64,000 nt of DNA from Limnephilus marmoratus (GCA_917880885.1 OU862927.1:21359450-21423449), one strand, 5' to 3'. Positions 43,746 through 54,556 are shown, counted from the stretch's first letter. The notes: generated by a model not told the origin, from the letters alone. Made by a program: numbers and translations.

Positions 43746-44384
43746 TAAATGACTTTCGGCAGTCGTTACGCAATGTGGTTTTTTAAAGTCTTTTTAAATC
43801 GATCTTCAAGCTACTTGTAGTTATCTTCTCTACGTACTTTTATATTATATGTATTTTGTCAATGCTCTTCATCTATATGTAATCTCCCTTCATTGTGATC
43901 TCTCTTTTTTTTCTATCCGTGCTATTGTTATATTGTTAATTGGACTATTTGTCCGTAAATAAATAAATAAGTGCTGTACAGAGCCATTGTTGTACAATAC
44001 AACGTTCCGCAACAAAATGGCTCCCGTATCTTTACAGCGTAATACATTGACGAAATGGATAATAGAGTCAGCCTGGTTTTGCGAGCACTTGGCCCGGCTC
44101 ATTAGTATTATCTCGGCATTGTGAGCCACTCAGATGCGAGCGCGGCCCGGCTGACCTGGAGAGCCACTTTGATGCAAATGTTATCTGCGGCGGAGCACCC
44201 ATTTGCATTGGATGGGCATTGGACACGGTGTTTAATCTAAGGATTGCACTAACTTGCATGTTTGATGGATCAATTCAACAATATGCAAACAATGGGAGCG
44301 CCACGCTATTGTTGGTAAACAATAATACAAGTGGAGTCTGTTTAAAAAAAATACTTAAGAATACTAGCTTACAAATCTGGAGTA
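43746..44384. other. No gene seen
   Basis: Contains an AAATAAATAAATAA run at 43957-43970 and a GC-rich block at 44085-44225 (CTTGGCCCGGCTC, GAGCGCGGCCCGGCTGACCT) without an assignable domain. Confidence 0.4.
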
Positions 44385-45305
44385 CATCGGAATCTAGATA
44401 ACTATGCTGAAAGACTCGCTCACTTTAGAGAAATCTCACTTGTCAAAAGAAGGCACATTTCAGATTTGATCGCCCTGTTTAACCCTCCGCCCGTCGCGCC
44501 TTTTTTGTAACGCGAGGTGTCGCGTGGGGTCGCTTAGGACCCCAAAAATAAATATGATTAAATTGTTGTTGTAGCATACATTTTATATGTTATTTTAACT
44601 GATTACAGTCAGGTGATAATGATTGCTTTGAAATAAAAAGAAATGTTAAAATTAGTTATTTATTTTCAATGCAAGAGCTTAAAAATCGACATGGAACATT
44701 TTTTTGAAATTTTGAATCATATTTTTAATAGAAAACTTTAAAAAAAAATCTAACCAATTCCCATCAAACTCAAAACTATTTGAGGTTGATATAGACTCAT
44801 TATTATTACAACAAAAAAATCAACAAAATACAATAAAAAAAACATGTAAACTTGATTTTTCATGGTATTTTTTGATTTTTTTAGCCTCACGCCGAAACAC
44901 AAGTCTGTATCTCACATCGAACATGCGTACACTAAATTTTCTCGGCGCTTGCGTCAAGTATAGTCCCTTTTAGGAAGCTACCTAAAGTAAGACATCAGTG
45001 GGAACATTTAAAATGAACATAATTAGCATTTCTGTAAAACCTGGGCTTTTAAAGACCCCACGCGACGGGTCGAGGGTTAAAATCATAAACAACATGTGTG
45101 ATTCATGTTTAATTAATCAAATTAATCTTAATATAAGGCCGAAATTCACGAGAAACCTTGAAACCTTTTGGATCGATACTTACCGTATTAATACAAGTTT
45201 CTTCAAACCAACCTCGAGAATGACTCGGTTATACAATAAATATTGCAAACATGAAGACTTAGATGTAAATTTTTCGAAGAAAACTTCTTCTAAAAGGTTG
45301 TTACT
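44385..45305 (+). mobile_element. LINE RT C-terminal scrap interrupted by a MITE
   Basis: 44387-44482 reads NLDNYAERLAHFREISLVKR, then RHISDLIALF. After the piggyBac-type MITE, 45077-45305 continues KIINNMCDSCLINQINLN, RPKFTRNLETFWIDTYRINT and TSRMTRLYNKYCKHEDL. The two halves join exactly in frame at the TTAA. The pattern matches the C-terminus of LINE-B/C-type RTs ('LS..RRDL.DL..LFKI...'). Confidence 0.65.
44483..45076. mobile_element. piggyBac-type MITE, 594 bp
   Basis: TTAA at 44479-44482 and 45077-45080. TIRs: CCCTCCGCCCGTCGCG and, inverted, CCCTCGACCCGTCGCG. Both begin with CCC, as piggyBac elements do, followed by GGGTCGCTTAGGACCCC and GGGCTTTTAAAGACCCC subterminally. There is no transposase; the interior is AT-rich. 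Confidence 0.75.
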
Positions 45306-45382
45306 TTGTGATGTCATTATTTATTTATTAAAAGAAAATAACTTAGTTTCACTTTATTTTTATTTTTTTATATTTTATACTA

Positions 45383-45424
45383 TCAACATGTTTCGTGAAC
45401 CATGTTCACTTCTTCAGGAATAAA
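45383..45424 (-). ncRNA. Hammerhead-like motif in Penelope-type tail
   Basis: On the minus strand: CCTGAAGAAGTGAACATGGT followed by TCACGAAACATGTTGATAGT. CUGAAGA fits the conserved CUGANGA box; GUGAAC/GUUCAC forms a perfect 6-bp stem II (with one extra A before it); GAAA follows. A short AC/GU stem III closed by a 9-nt loop with an AUA-side cleavage position is possible. It lies about 32 bp after the stop of the GIY-YIG ORF. Hammerheads are known in Penelope-like elements. Activity is doubtful because of the bulged A and weak stem III. Confidence 0.4.
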
Positions 45425-45455
45425 AGTATACTAAAGTTATAAAATTAATTATAGA

Positions 45456-46190
45456 TTACATATGGAGACAAGAAATTGAAGGAGGGGGAAGGGTTGACAA
45501 TGGTGGGAGTTTCGAAGAATTGGGGATTACCAAGCTATTAGAAGTAAAAGGCCGGTTAAGTGGGAAGATATTTAAAACAGGGTTAACAAAATTTTTTTGC
45601 TTATTAATTATGTCAGCTTTGGAATTTAAATTTTTTCTTATTTCTAAAATTTCTAAATTATTGATTTGCGATGTTTTATATCCTGTATGTAATATTTGAA
45701 GACCTGAATTTATGTCAAAGCTATGATCATATTTTAATAAATGGTCTGCGAACTCAGAATCGCTATTGCCATTTAGTGCTCTGAGGTGCTCTTTAACCCT
45801 AATCTCAAAGTTTCTATAAGTTCTACCTATATAAAACGAACTACAATCATTACAATTGAGTTTGTAAACCCCTGATTTTTTTGTTTTAATTTCGCTATCT
45901 TTATTGTTGAGTATATATTTCTTCAATTTGTTATTTGTGTAAAACGCTTGTTGAATAGTACCGGGAATATTTTTACTAATAATTTTTGACGTATCGTTGT
46001 CGACAAATAAAATTCTACGCCAATGTTTATTGTTATCTTTAGAAATAGGGTAAATATATAATTTGAAAAAATTCTGTTTAATTCTTTTTTTTTAGTATTT
46101 CATCTATCAAATTAGAAGAATAGCCATTATTAATTGCTATTTGTTTTATGAGTTTTAATTCAAAATTATAGTTAAGAGCTGACAAAGGAA
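45456..46190 (-). mobile_element. Penelope-like element: linker and GIY-YIG nuclease
   Basis: On the minus strand, from about 46185: TIPLSALNYNFELKLIKQIA, NNGYSSNLIDEILKKK, a frame break in an A-run, then KHWRRILFVDNDTSKIISK, NIPGTIQQAFYTNNKLKKYI. The main ORF (45926-45456) has SGVYKLNCNDCSSFYIGRTY, NFEIRVKEHLRA, EFADHLLKYDHSFD and LEILEIRKN. GVYKL...FYIGRT...R..EH is the GIY-YIG core with the Cys pair (CNDC) seen in Penelope-type nucleases, preceded by the RT-nuclease linker. The RT is lost by 5' truncation. Such nucleases nick target DNA for reverse transcription. Confidence 0.8.
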
Positions 46191-46511
46191 TCGTTTAATC
46201 AAAGTCAAATCGTTCGTCAAAGGAACTTAGATGTGTTTTCAAACTCAATTGCTACCTTCAGAAGGAACTTACACTTACACATTCCTGATGATCTCCTCAC
46301 CTAGACCTATAAAATGTGTATAAATGTATGCATATGTTCATGTGTGAATATATTTTGTAATTATTGATTCTTCTTGTTTTATGTATGTACTTTAATTTAT
46401 TATTATGTATTACAACTAATTAAGAATGTTGTGATGAATGGTGTGCTCACCTCTCATTGGAATTATCACTGTAACCATACTAAAATTGTTAACTGATGTA
46501 ATAATTATATG
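46191..46511. other. No gene seen
   Basis: AT-rich sequence, perhaps more LINE 3' UTR; no motif supports a call. Confidence 0.35.
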
Positions 46512-47384
46512 TGTGGCGACACATCATAATCTTTTCGCCTTCAGAAAGAACGAACGAGAAATATCTAATATTCGCGCGATACGGGCAAGCTACTTACCTG
46601 AGTACATACCTACCTACTGCTGCTGCCGTCGACGATAATAATATCGCCACCACCTAGAAAGATCTCGAGATAGCACCGTACAATATCTGCACGGCGCCGA
46701 ACATTCTCGTCAACTGCCGAAGTGGCGCGTATTACCTACCGCAAGAGTAGTTACTCACCGCGGCTATATAAGCAGCCGATCGCTCGCCCGCTGCAGTTCA
46801 GTCTCACACTAACCGTCGGTCAACAGCTCGACATGTAACAGATCTCCGCACAAGTGCTCCTGCAGGCATCTCTACACATCCAGGGCAGCTTCCCGAGGTC
46901 CATCACCATGCTCAGCTACAAGGCCCATCGTGTCTTCAGCTCCTGAGATCAGCTCCATCCCGCGACTTACAAGGCTTGCGTCACCTTTAGTCCAGGGATC
47001 AGCTCACCATTTCATGGCACCCCGAAGCCCCACCGTGCTTCGCTGCCATGGAAACACGCTCCGCCTCGCCAGGACTATCTGCTGGTGGCTCAGCACGCCG
47101 AGTCACGCACCGTTCATCTCCGCGACTTAAAGCGTCGAGCAACGGCCTGGAAGATAGGTCATCTCCACCGCCATGGTGTCGAGCAACTCGCTGACCTTCA
47201 CCACACCATCTCCACCTCCGTACGCCTGCAGCATTTCATCACGGCACCCTGCATACCTCATGTTACTGCTTCACCGACCCCCGCTACGTAGCCCAATAAA
47301 CGACTGACTCACTACATCGACCGACGCCTTTCATTTCTGTCTCCCGCTCCCTCATATGTGATATATTCTTTTGGCGAGCCAACA
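46512..47384 (+). mobile_element. Solo LTR candidate, 873 bp
   Basis: Starts TGTGGCGACACATCATAA and ends TTGGCGAGCCAACA, so has TG...CA ends. It contains a TATA box (GGCTATATAAGCAGCC, 46763), a downstream TCAGTCTCACACTAACCGTC that suits an initiator, and AATAAA (47295) followed by GT-rich sequence, the U3-R-U5 order of an LTR. It is much more GC-rich than its flanks. No primer-binding site or gag/pol follows. A clear target duplication was not seen, so the edges could be off by a few bases. Confidence 0.55.
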
Positions 47385-47504
47385 AATAAATAAATAAAAA
47401 AGTAGTATAACACAGTATATGAATTAGAACTGTAGAATCTCTTAGCATATCCATAATGAAAAATCACAATTTGAATTTGAGAAGGCGCTTGTTATTAGTC
47501 ATGC
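47385..47504. other. Spacer
   Basis: AAATAAATAAATAAAAAAG run, then AT-rich DNA. Confidence 0.4.
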
Positions 47505-47835
47505 TTTTTTTTTTTTACATGAGCTCCACACAGGAGGCCCTGAGGAAAATAATTTCCCTCAGGGCCTATGTCATCTTTGAGGATGCTGTGTGGAGGGTTT
47601 TTTTAAGGAAAAGAAGGAGAGGAGAGTTATGGGAAGGAAAAGGGTTTAAGGGGTGGGTAGGAATCTGGGGTTCAGTATGTCCTGGTCATCCGCCTCCAAG
47701 ACCTAGACAAACCTCACCCCATGAACCCGGGCACCCCTGCTAAATCACCAAACGTAGCGAACGACTTGGGGTGACCTATGGCAGAGGTGTTGGTTATCCA
47801 ATAAAGGTTCCCGGGGCGGCGGTATATCTATAGAT
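47505..47835 (-). mobile_element. LINE-A-related short element, copy 2 (complete)
   Basis: About 325 bp on the minus strand. 5' module: CCGCCGCCCCGGGAACCTTT, ATTGGATAACCAACACCTCT, TTTGGTGATTTAGCAGGGGT. Then CTTGGAGGCGGATG, a C/T-rich middle, AAACCCTCCACACAGCATCC, the perfect LINE-A hairpin (47537-47568) and A(13). Both the module and the tail recur elsewhere with different middle lengths. Confidence 0.65.
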
Positions 47836-48360
47836 CTGAATACCAAGGTATTTACCTTTTTTACATTTTTTCGTATTTCTTACATTAATTTCTTACATTT
47901 TTTAGTATTATTTCACCGCCATGCTAGGGATGTACCTGTGTTATGGTTTTCCCACTGTTTGAACCTAGTTTCAAGTACTTTGTTTTATATTATTTGTCTT
48001 TAAGGCGATCCAATAGTCCCGGAAAAAATCGAAATCGGAATTCACGCCCCTTTATGTGAGGAGTTTAAAAATATTTGAGAAAAAGCTTTTAGAAAGGTTG
48101 GAAAAGGTATTTGAGAATTTTTTTTTAAAGGTTGATTTCGTAAAAGCCTGTAAAAAACATTAACTCCTTTTTTACGAATTGTTTACTGTAATAAAACGGA
48201 AATTAAAAATTGATTTCACGGAACAAAGCGACGCGGAGCCTAACGCCTGTTCTCCGCTCCGTCCGGGGTATAAATGAACTAATACCTAGATCGATATCTA
48301 CGGACTTTTTGTATGGAACAGGTGTCGACACTATTTAACCATGAAAAATGAAAATTTCAT
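47836..48360. other. No gene seen
   Basis: AT-rich spacer with one GC block (CGTCCGGGGTATAAATGAAC, 48259). Confidence 0.4.
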
Positions 48361-48545
48361 TACTCTGACGTCACATACCATCGACAAGGATAGACGAAAG
48401 TAAAACAGTAAGGAAATTTGTAAGATTCCTATTGGTAGTCATTCCTCTGACGTCACATACCATCGACAAAGAAAGAGGAAAGTAAAATGTAAGGAAATTG
48501 TAAGATTCCTATTGGTAGTCATTACTCTGACGTCACAAACCACGT
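48361..48545 (+). repeat. Tandem repeat of ~82 bp, 2.3 copies
   Basis: CTGACGTCACATACCATCGA begins units at 48364 and 48447, and CTGACGTCACAAACCACG a partial third at 48527. Each unit contains GAAAGTAAAA, AAGGAAAT and TAAGATTCCTATTGGTAGTC. Confidence 0.85.
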
Positions 48546-49412
48546 GATAGTGATTTAGTCACAAAAATGGTTGGAGTTATACCCCCCTGGTCCGGGGCGT
48601 AACTGATAAAAAAAATGCGTGCGACAAGTATGTGATCCTTCGGTGAACGGCATAGAGTTCACTTTGAAAAACCCAATTCGTCGACTAGCGGCCGTATTGT
48701 AAAACAGCAACGCGATAATGCATATTTTATTTTATTTTGTAGAGTTCGTGCGTAAATATCATTTTTTTTGCGATTATAATAAAAGAAACTAAATTTGCCA
48801 CATTATACAAAAAACCATATCAGAAAAGGGGTTTGTAAATAGGAGAGTCTGGACTTGAAAGTATTTTTTAAATATCTTATACTTTATTTTTTTCTAGGCT
48901 TATTAAAAGACTTACAAAAAAATTTACCGATATTTTTAAGGCCCAAGGTATGTTCTACACGCAGTATTTAATTGAAGCATCTATAAAACTTCTAAGCGAC
49001 CAAATTTTCAAAATGGCTTCATCTTAATATTTAACATCATTTAATTCATTTAGGTCTACGGGCGCCTTTATTTGAAACGTCTGTGTTGCCTTTTTCTCAA
49101 CTTTAGACCTTGTCTTTGAATAGTTTTGGCTGTGATTTTAATAATATCAATTTATGTAAATTCATTGTCAAACTCTGTTATCGACCCTTTTCTAAAACCA
49201 TTCGCATTCCTTTTCTAAGTGCCTTGAGGACAGCATCACAATTCAAATCACTTATTGCCAGTTAACTGGACTGTTAAAGGCAATTTAAAATATCGAATGT
49301 TAAATGATAACCAGTTTAGGTACCATTACAAGTCTTTTGGTGCCACGTTTTTCTTTTTAGCATCTTAAAACGGTAAAAATGAGGTTGCAGCAATTCTCGA
49401 ACGTGCTCGAAC
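48546..49412. other. No gene seen
   Basis: AT-rich spacer; nothing recognised. Confidence 0.4.
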
Positions 49413-49413
49413 G

Positions 49414-49846
49414 GGGTATTCAGACACGGCTATAAAATATAAAAGATCATTATCGCACGCCAAATAACGCTCTCCATATAACACAATCCATTCAGACTGT
49501 TCACACCTAAGCGACTTACGAGCAGATCAACCATGGATAATACAGATCTTACGCCGTAACCGCTATCGTTGCGATATTCAAAAAGTTAAGCGCCCCCCCC
49601 CTCTTCGACGTAAACAGAAGAGGGGGTCATATTACGGAGTTATTACGACTAGACCGGTGGATGACAGATGTCAAGTTGACAGATTCAGTACAAAAAATGA
49701 GCATTACGTGACTTCTCGCTAATTCATCTGACCCCCTCACCTACAATAGAAAGAAATATTTGATAGCGTCGTGTGCTAATAATGTGCATAAGCGCTCGCG
49801 GTTCAACAGATTTACGCTCGCGGTTTACAGCTGTGTCTGAACACCC
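49414..49846. mobile_element. MITE-3, 433 bp
   Basis: TIRs: GGGTATTCAGACACGGCTAT (left) and, inverted, GGGTGTTCAGACACAGCTGT (right). The interior has two further self-complementary blocks (CCCCCCCCTCTTCGACG and CGTAAACAGAAGAGGGGG, 49590-49625). No ORF. The right edge abuts TTAA and MITE-4. Confidence 0.7.
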
Positions 49847-49852
49847 TTTTAA

Positions 49853-50279
49853 GGGCCCGCAACCCGGATTTTGTACCGATTTATTACATATTTCCCTTAA
49901 ACACGGTAAGTTTTAAAGCTCTTAAAAAAATATATGTTATTCTTGAAGATGATATCTAGACTTTGCCCGCGCCGAAACGCAAATTATATAAAATTCCCTC
50001 GATAGAAAAAAATCGCAAAGTATGCTCCAAAAATTATTATTAACACGTTTGTTTCAGTTATTTTGCAAGTTATATGTATGAAAAAATTCACAGTCTTCAT
50101 TAAATGCTTTTTAAGATAATGCCTGGAAGATTTTTGCTCTATTTTTAACGAGTCGTGTTTTATTAAACATTTTCGCAATTTTCGCATCGATTTTGTCGCT
50201 GTAAATGTTAGCGCTCTCCTCTAGCATTCGTAATTTCGTATGTCTCCGTCTTCTTCTTTTTGGGCCCGGTTGCAGAGCC
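49853..50279 (-). mobile_element. MITE-4 copy 1, 427 bp
   Basis: Flanked by TTAA (49849-49852, 50280-50283). Ends GGGCCCGCAACCCGG and, inverted, GGCTCTGCAACCGGGCCC form imperfect TIRs. The second copy, at 56242-56668, is also 427 bp and nearly identical. The minus strand has a short open frame starting in the TIR region (LQPGPKRRRRRHTKLRMLEE, then SANIYSDKIDAKIAKMF), kept in both copies. Confidence 0.8.
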
Positions 50280-50283
50280 TTAA

Positions 50284-50679
50284 TGTAATCCATTTATTAA
50301 AACTGTAAACTTCCAAAGGTTCCCCCAACGCGTCACAGACGAATCTTGAAACTTGGAAAAGTCCTTTATCTCAGTTCGGTTAGAATCTAAAATCCAGAAT
50401 CGAGAAGACGCGGTAGGTAGGTACTTTGGTAGGAACCAGGAACGGTTATCCTAAGTGCACATCCGCGTAATCTCCTTAACTTGCATATGCACCGCTGTGC
50501 ATAGTTCACCCTCCATCCTCATATACGTCCTGCTGGCCTGGTAGCCCCGATCTCAGAGGAGGGAGGGATGGGAGGAGAGGGGGATGAGGTGGTTTGATAG
50601 TCGAATAACGAATATAATTGTCCTTGCCGTTGGAGGTCCTGTGTTCGTTATGCAAGTGAAAGTTTTGAATTAATAAGTT
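50284..50679. other. No gene seen
   Basis: Unremarkable spacer. Confidence 0.4.
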
Positions 50680-50945
50680 TGTTTACATTAACTCTGTACC
50701 TGAGAAAAATAATTCCTCCTATGGTATCTCGCATGGGGATGCTGTGTGGAGGGTCTTTTTAGGGAAAGGAAAAAGAGGAAGTTCTGGAAAGGAAAAAGAT
50801 TTGAGGGCTGGATTCTGGAGGTCAGTGTGTCCAAAAGTGACGGACGTATGAATCTATCCCTCCGGGTGCGGTGCAAACTAATGTTAAGAGAGAGTTAGTC
50901 CACGCAGTTAGTGGTCAGACGCATCCGCCGCCAAGATTCGGACAA
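50680..50945 (-). mobile_element. LINE-A-related short element, copy 3
   Basis: On the minus strand: GGCGGATGCGTCTGACCACT, AACTGCGTGGACTAACTCTC, then the coding scrap RDRFIRPSLLDTLTS and SLKRPSTQHPHARY, a decayed terminal hairpin and a short A-run. The 5' part matches 61230-61290; the 3' part is the LINE-A tail. Confidence 0.6.
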
Positions 50946-50949
50946 ACAT

Positions 50950-51092
50950 AGTATTCGGCAACAATAATTCTGGAACCAACTACCTCACATATGCATCTAT
51001 TCCACGATTTCATACACTTGCAAACAAATTCACCTCAAGTATCGATGTATTTAATACAATGTTACCATTATTTAAGAAACACTTGAATGATA
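50950..51092 (+). mobile_element. LINE-B-type RT C-terminal scrap
   Basis: Reads NNNSGTNYLTYASIPRFHTL, ANKFTSSIDVFNTMLPLFKK, HLNDIF, parallel to YSPIPRIHNLANKYCESIDI at 51474-51878. About 45 codons only. Confidence 0.55.
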
Positions 51093-51094
51093 TT

Positions 51095-51965
51095 TTTACT
51101 TATTTATATTTTTTTATTAACGCCCTAGTGGGCTTTTACAAGAAAAGAAGCAAATATATAATTAACAATATTAATTACCTACATGTATTACATAAACAAT
51201 AAAACAGAATAAATATGAATGCAATCGACTCGTTAGGTAAAGAATATTACAACATAAAAAAGAAATGAAATGAAATAGTACAAGTTGTACTTACAAAAAA
51301 ATAAAACAATTCAGCTTTAAATATTTATACATATTATTAACAATAATAATAAGACCTGACATAGAACAAAGTGTAAATAGAACTGCAAAAATATTATAAA
51401 GTAAGTATACATTTTACTGGTGAGGTTTAGATGAGAAAATATTTTATGAGAAAAACAAAAAAAATAATAAAAGTTAATTATTAGCAGATAGAATCGAGAT
51501 TAGTTGATTTTTGAAACATTCAAAACTGTCAACACTAAATATATCTATAGATTCGCAGTATTTATTCGCAAGGTTATGGATTCTTGGAATTGGTGAGTAT
51601 ATGGAGTAATTAGTGTTGAGTTTATCGTTGCATTTAAAAATATCTTTACTACGAGTTTGTCTAGCGGTTATGCTAATGCAAATTAGTTCCAACAAATTAG
51701 GGCTGTCAATTAAAGATTTTATAATTTTGTATAAAAATAATAAATCAATTAACACTCTTCTATCTGATAATTTAAGAAGTCTGGTTTCAGCGCGTAAGTA
51801 ATTATAATTTATAAATTCGATTGGAATTTTCATTTTAAAATTGATGTACCGAAGAAATTTGTTTTGTACCTTTTCCAATGATTGAGAATGAACATTGTAG
51901 TATGGTGACCATACAGAGGAATTGTATTCTAATCTGCTTCGTACTAGTGAGCAATACAGATGTTT
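51095..51965 (-). mobile_element. LINE-B copy, RT C-terminus and 3' end
   Basis: The minus-strand frame 51878-51474 (134 codons) reads EKVQNKFLRYINFKMKIP, RLLKLSDRRVLIDLLFLYKI, ARQTRSKDIFKCNDKLN and PIPRIHNLANKYCESIDI. Above it, SLVRSRLEYNSSVWSPYY is still readable with changes (51960-51880). The 3' end is CTTGTAAAAGCCCACTAGGG then CGTTAATAAA and an AT tail at 51095. 5' truncated. Confidence 0.75.
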
Positions 51966-52378
51966 TAATGTAACATACTTTTAAAATTTGCCCCCATTTT
52001 ATGTAGTATATTTTGATATTTAGGAAGAATCACATAGCACATTGCATATATTTGTGTATTATTATATTTATCTACAATATAAAAACCTATTGCCGTTTTC
52101 TTTTTTATGCACTGTGACATATGATTTGAGTTTTCAAGAATTGTTTTTATGTAAATTTTGTAAATACACAATGTATACTATTTTACGCCATCTGTAACTT
52201 TAAAAACTTTCTCTTGTATTGTAATGCATTATTTTTGCTAAAATGTATCTTTATACCTTTCATTCATGTGATGTTTACTTTTTCAAGTTCATATATTTTT
52301 TTTAAAACTTTGTCTCTGTATTATAAACTAATATATAAAAGTCCATCAGGGCGTTGAAATATCAATAAATAAATAAAC
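51966..52378 (+). mobile_element. LINE-B-type 3' UTR, plus strand
   Basis: Ends AAAAGTCCATCAGGGCGTTG then AATATC and AATAAATAAATAAA (52365-52378), the LINE-B terminal pattern in the opposite orientation to the neighbour. The upstream part has no readable frame. Confidence 0.5.
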
Positions 52379-52654
52379 CTCACCGCATAACACGTTGGTG
52401 ACCGCAGCCTTCCAGCACCAAGCTCCACTCCTGAGTGAGCGATGGGCCCGAGCGCACTCAAGATCACGCCCTGCATATTAATTTATTTTTGTTATTATTA
52501 ATTTTTATTACAAATATATTTTTTTAATTTTTATTTTCTATTTATGTTCTTATTTCTTTACTGTGTAAATATATAAATATGTATAACTATATGGGACGTG
52601 TGGGGTTGCACTATCCTCCCCACATCCCGGAATAAAGATTATTATTATTATTAT
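52379..52654. other. Spacer with (ATT)n
   Basis: Ends in TATTATTATTATTATTATAA (52636-52657), possibly the tail of another element; no ORF. Confidence 0.4.
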
Positions 52655-52930
52655 TATAAACCCGGGCACTTCTGCTACGTCACCAAACGTCGCAAGCCAT
52701 CTGGGGGGACCTATGGCAGCAGTGTTGTTTATTCAATAAATGATTCGCCTCCCAAATTTTACTGTTACTCTGCCAAAATTCAGGTATTGTTTTGCAATGT
52801 GCCCATTGTCAGTTATTAACCGAAAAGAGGTTCGTAAAAAGTTCTTTTTTTCTTTAAAGCAGTTTTTGAGGGCCCGATATGTACAAATCTATGTAAGTGC
52901 GTGAAAAAATAATATTTACCAGCATTGCTA
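52655..52930 (+). repeat. Composite repeat: short-element module plus repeat R
   Basis: 52655-52750 is the 5' module of the LINE-A-related short element (CCCGGGCACTTCTGCTACGT, CAATAAATGATTCGCC), read in reverse sense. It is fused to repeat R (52751-52930: GCCAAAATTCAGGTATTGTT, TTGCAATGTGCCCA, CCGAAAAGAGGTTCGTAA, AGCATTGCTAGGGGTTAT). The same fusion occurs inverted at 61290-60985, and R alone at 60440-60595. Confidence 0.75.
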
Positions 52931-53265
52931 GGGGTTATGAATGATTTAGAGTAAAGTTTGTAGGCTGAGAAATCTGGGTAACTGAAAACTGGGTGTAGTT
53001 GTGGAAATAATATTGTTATTAATTGAAAAAGTTTATTCAAACAAAAAAATGTTTTATCTGATCGCGCCATGTCTTCCTCTGGCTTTCCCAACTTTTTCTA
53101 CCATTCGCTACTATACACCACATTGCTGCTGTTACAAAAACTGCTTTATATCGACTTTATTTCGACTCATCTGTACAATTAAAAGTGCGAGGAAATTTAC
53201 TTAGATTTACCATAAAATAATATTATTACAGAGAAAAATGTAAGAACTAATGGATTTCGAGCTAG
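52925..53265 (+). repeat. Protamine-upstream repeat, copy at unit 2
   Basis: Matches 57865-58195 in inverted orientation over about 330 bp (ATTTAGAGTAAAGTTTGTAG, ACTGGGTGTAGTTGTGGAAA, GATCGCGCCATGTCTTCCTC, TACACCACATTG, AATAATATTATTACAGAGAA). Part of the segmental duplication that includes protamine-like copies 2 and 3. Confidence 0.8.
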
Positions 53266-53641
53266 CGAGTTGCCCAATAGGTTTATTTTCGAAAAGTGCC
53301 TTTATGAGCGAACCTTGATAAATACATTTTCTACGAACCTTGGTCTGGTCGCTGGCGTCGCTGGTAATATGATACTCCACTTTATAATAAAGTCAACCTA
53401 CCCATGTGAAGAGAAGCATTTGAAAAAAAACAATAATTAAAAAAAAAACAAATTCGAACCAAACTAAAATATTTTGTTTGTAGCTTACAGAAATAAACAT
53501 TTGAATTATGTTTTCATTCGCGTTTGGTCAAGACCTCAAGCAGTCGTTCATTTAATTTCAGTCAAGTTTTTTTTTTGTAAAATGTTATATTATCCACAGT
53601 TTTGAAGCAAAATTCTCTAAAAGTGTACTGTATTACCGAAG
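53266..53641. promoter_or_regulatory. Upstream region of protamine-like copy 2
   Basis: From 53395 it parallels the 240 bp before copies 1 and 3: TACCCATGTGAAGAGAAGC, TTTGTTTGTAGCTTACAGAA, CAAGACCTCAAGCAGTCGTT, AGTTTTGAAGCAAAATTCT. No clear TATA box. 53266-53390 has no counterpart in copy 3, so it is an insertion here or a loss there. Confidence 0.45.
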
Positions 53642-53923
53642 ATGGACCGGAATGGCGAAGAACAGAATGAAGACGGTTCAGCAAGTGAACATTGTGATTG
53701 TGGATCTCAGGACGGAAACGATCCAAGAGAAACGGACGACGTCCACACCGTCGCTGTCCCAGTCATAGTGCGGAGGATAAGAAGCAGAGCTGTCCGATCT
53801 CGTGGCAGGAAGGTTCCCGAGACGATGGTGGGCAGAAGGAGGAGATCGCGATCCAGGAGGAGAAGGCGTTGGGGCAGATCAAGGAGGCGGCGTCGTCGCC
53901 GCCCCATTTACTCGGACGAATGA
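53642..53923 (+). CDS. Protamine-like Arg/Ser-rich protein, copy 2
   Basis: 93 codons. Collinear with copy 1: acidic N-terminus (GEEQNEDGSASEHCDCGSQD), the conserved PRETDDVHTVAVPVIVRR, SRAVRSRGRK, ETMVGRRRRSRSRRRRR, SRRRRRRRPIYSDE. It has two Cys (HCDC), which copy 1 lacks, and three extra residues in the basic tract (WGR...). All length changes keep the frame, which argues for past selection on the protein. AATAAA lies at 54225. It is followed at 54604 by a Harbinger-type terminus. Function (sperm chromatin packing or precursor) is inferred from composition only. Confidence 0.7.
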   Translation: MDRNGEEQNEDGSASEHCDCGSQDGNDPRETDDVHTVAVPVIVRRIRSRAVRSRGRKVPETMVGRRRRSRSRRRRRWGRSRRRRRRRPIYSDE

Positions 53924-54224
53924 AGATTAAATTGAAACCACGCATTCAAAATTCCAGTTTTAAGTGCCAATCTCCATCAACCATGAAAACATAAATTTAA
54001 TTTTTACAAAATTTAGAATATGATTTATACTTTCGCGAATATTCCTGTACATATTTTTAAGTGACATTGTTATGTTATTTTTACTATTATCTGTCAAATT
54101 AAATTCAAAACATTTGTTATTTTTGTGTGCTGTTTAATTCTATATTTGATTCGCTTGAAAAATATGTACAGCTGTGTGTTTGTTAGAATTTTTTTAACCT
54201 TTTTAATAAGTGTATTGGTGTTTT

Positions 54225-54230
54225 AATAAA
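54225..54230 (+). promoter_or_regulatory. Poly(A) signal of protamine-like copy 2
   Basis: AATAAA about 300 bp after the stop, in the same phrase as copy 1 (GGTGTTTTAATAAATG). Confidence 0.65.
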
Positions 54231-54556
54231 TGAGATTTTCGTATATTAAATATATAAAAAAAATATTTGGAAACTATCTTTGATTCTCAATTCAGCTTTC
54301 ATGCGAGCCTGTCCAATCAACAAAATATTGGTCTCCAATCCACTACAAAATTGCTATAAGTATATAAAAGAAAAAAAGCTCAGATAAGAATGACCTGTAC
54401 CAAAAGATTTAATAAAAATGTTGTCAATTTGCTCAGTTCGCTTTTTGAAAGTTAATATTTACCATTATTTCTTCTAAATAGATACAGAAGCTTAGAGGAG
54501 AATTGATATATTTTTTATTATTTTAGAACACGCTGTTCAGGTACCTACATAAGAAA

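Noticed and set aside
44998..45423. 141-codon independent gene
   Set aside because: The frame crosses from the piggyBac-type MITE into a LINE scrap; only the LINE part is meaningful.
53698..53994. Second genes overlapping protamine-like copy 2 in other frames and on the minus strand
   Set aside because: Shadow frames of the Arg-codon repeats; not conserved in copy 1.
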